64,000 bases of DNA from Cricetomys ansorgei. Its lineage: Eukaryota; Chordata; Mammalia; Rodentia; Nesomyidae. The stretch lies in assembly GCA_026225945.1 (NCBI GenBank), contig JAMJFZ010001228.1:1696501-1760500 (forward strand). Direction: 5' to 3'. Under the pieces are notes generated by a model. The model did not search any database, was not told the origin of the DNA, and saw nothing but the letters and a program-made list of their open reading frames with translations. This document shows positions 63,385 through 64,000 of the stretch, one piece after another. The translations under genes and the position numbers were made by a program. The stretch's first letter is position 1. Each line of letters starts with the position of its first letter.

Positions 63385-63745
63385 AGTTTATTCTCTGACC
63401 AAAAGCAATTTAGAGAAGGAAAGGATTTGTTTGGCCTGTACTTCCAGGTCACAGTCTACCATCCAGGGAAGTCAGGGCAGAAACCTGAAGCAGTAACCAA
63501 AGAGGAATGTTGCTTGCTAGCTATCTCATAGGCTAATGCTTAGCTAGCTTTTTATACAGTCCAGGGATCACTGGCCAAGGGAATTGTGTCACTCAAAGTG
63601 AGCAGGGTCCTCCTACATCAATCCTTCTACAAGTAAGACAGTCCCCCTCCCCACATGCCTACAGGCCAGTCTGATCAAGGCAATTCCTCAGTATAAGCTT
63701 TCTTTTCAGATGATTCTAGGCTATGTCAAGTTAAGAAAGCTAGCT
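63385..63745 (-). mobile_element. ORR1-type MaLR LTR (reverse)
   Basis: AAGGATTTGTTTGGCCTGTA, GGTCACAGTCTACCATCCAG, GCCTACAGGCCAGTCTGATC and GATTCTAGGCTATGTCAAGT are the complement of ORR1. Confidence 0.8.
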
Positions 63746-64000
63746 AGGAGGAGCATCATTATCTTTTATTGAGAATCAGGGCATGTCATATTGAGAGCAG
63801 CACCAGGTGTCCCTGTGGAAAGAATTTACTCCCCACTGGGATATACAAACCCTACAGTGCACCCTCTCTGCTTTGAAATGCTAGAAATAAATCACAACCA
63901 CATGGAGACAGGGACTGGACCAGATGGTCATTGCTCAGTCCTTCTAGCTCTCTGTCTCAGTGGTGGTGATTCAGCCAGGATGGAAACATCTCATCTTCCT
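63746..64000. other. Unique sequence to window end
   Basis: No repeat or frame recognised. The window ends inside ordinary sequence. Confidence 0.45.

Noticed and set aside
1..64000. CRISPR array, bacterial operons, ribosomal or tRNA genes
   Set aside because: No regularly spaced repeats with unique spacers and no prokaryotic signals. The tRNA-like sequences are SINE heads with worn promoters and A-rich or CA-rich tails, not tRNA genes.

Overview
The window is a piece of a muroid rodent nuclear genome (mouse, rat, hamster or a relative). I see no supportable protein-coding gene, tRNA, rRNA or other RNA gene. The host group comes from the repeats: rodent-type SINEs (B1, B3, B4/ID_B1, RSINE1, ID), ORR1-type MaLR LTRs, URR1 hAT transposons and Lx-like L1 tails. 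Older mammal-wide MIR, L2 and L1M remnants lie beneath them. The long, clean TG, CT and TA microsatellites also fit murid DNA. I see no very young B1, B2, ID or L1 copy that would name the species. Families are named from remembered consensus features, not a search. Repeat edges are good to about 10-20 bases unless a target-site duplication (TSD) fixes them.

Layout. 0-9 kb: an unclassified rodent repeat holding a URR1, an ORR1 LTR holding a B1, a 570-base pyrimidine tract, an old LTR split by an ORR1, and an antisense L1 tail. 9-18 kb: two ancient plus-strand L1M 3' ends peppered with B3 SINEs. Between them, at 13.3-13.6 kb, is a small CpG-retaining, promoter-like patch ending in a strong splice donor. 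18-32 kb: SINEs, microsatellites, a solo ORR1 LTR with a perfect TSD, two L1 tails facing each other, and repeat-poor stretches at 20.6-22.0 and 27.6-28.7 kb. The second stretch contains a good candidate exon. 32-41 kb: MIRs, a 670-base TG tract, a purine tract, and an RSINE1 nested inside a B4. 41-54 kb: scattered B4/ID_B1 SINEs and two URR1 copies. 54-64 kb: an ORR1 split by an unidentified insertion of about 590 bases, a TA tract with a perfect palindrome, further SINEs, and an antisense L1 tail.

Open frames up to about 135 codons occur in both strands, roughly the number chance would give. The two longest (217 and 261 codons) run through low-complexity tracts and are artefacts. The window is best read as intergenic or deep-intronic DNA. 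The main leads are the promoter-like patch, the candidate exon at 28.1 kb, a few repeat-poor AT-rich blocks that could be conserved enhancers, and several nested insertions whose order can be read from the sequence. I found no novel gene system.
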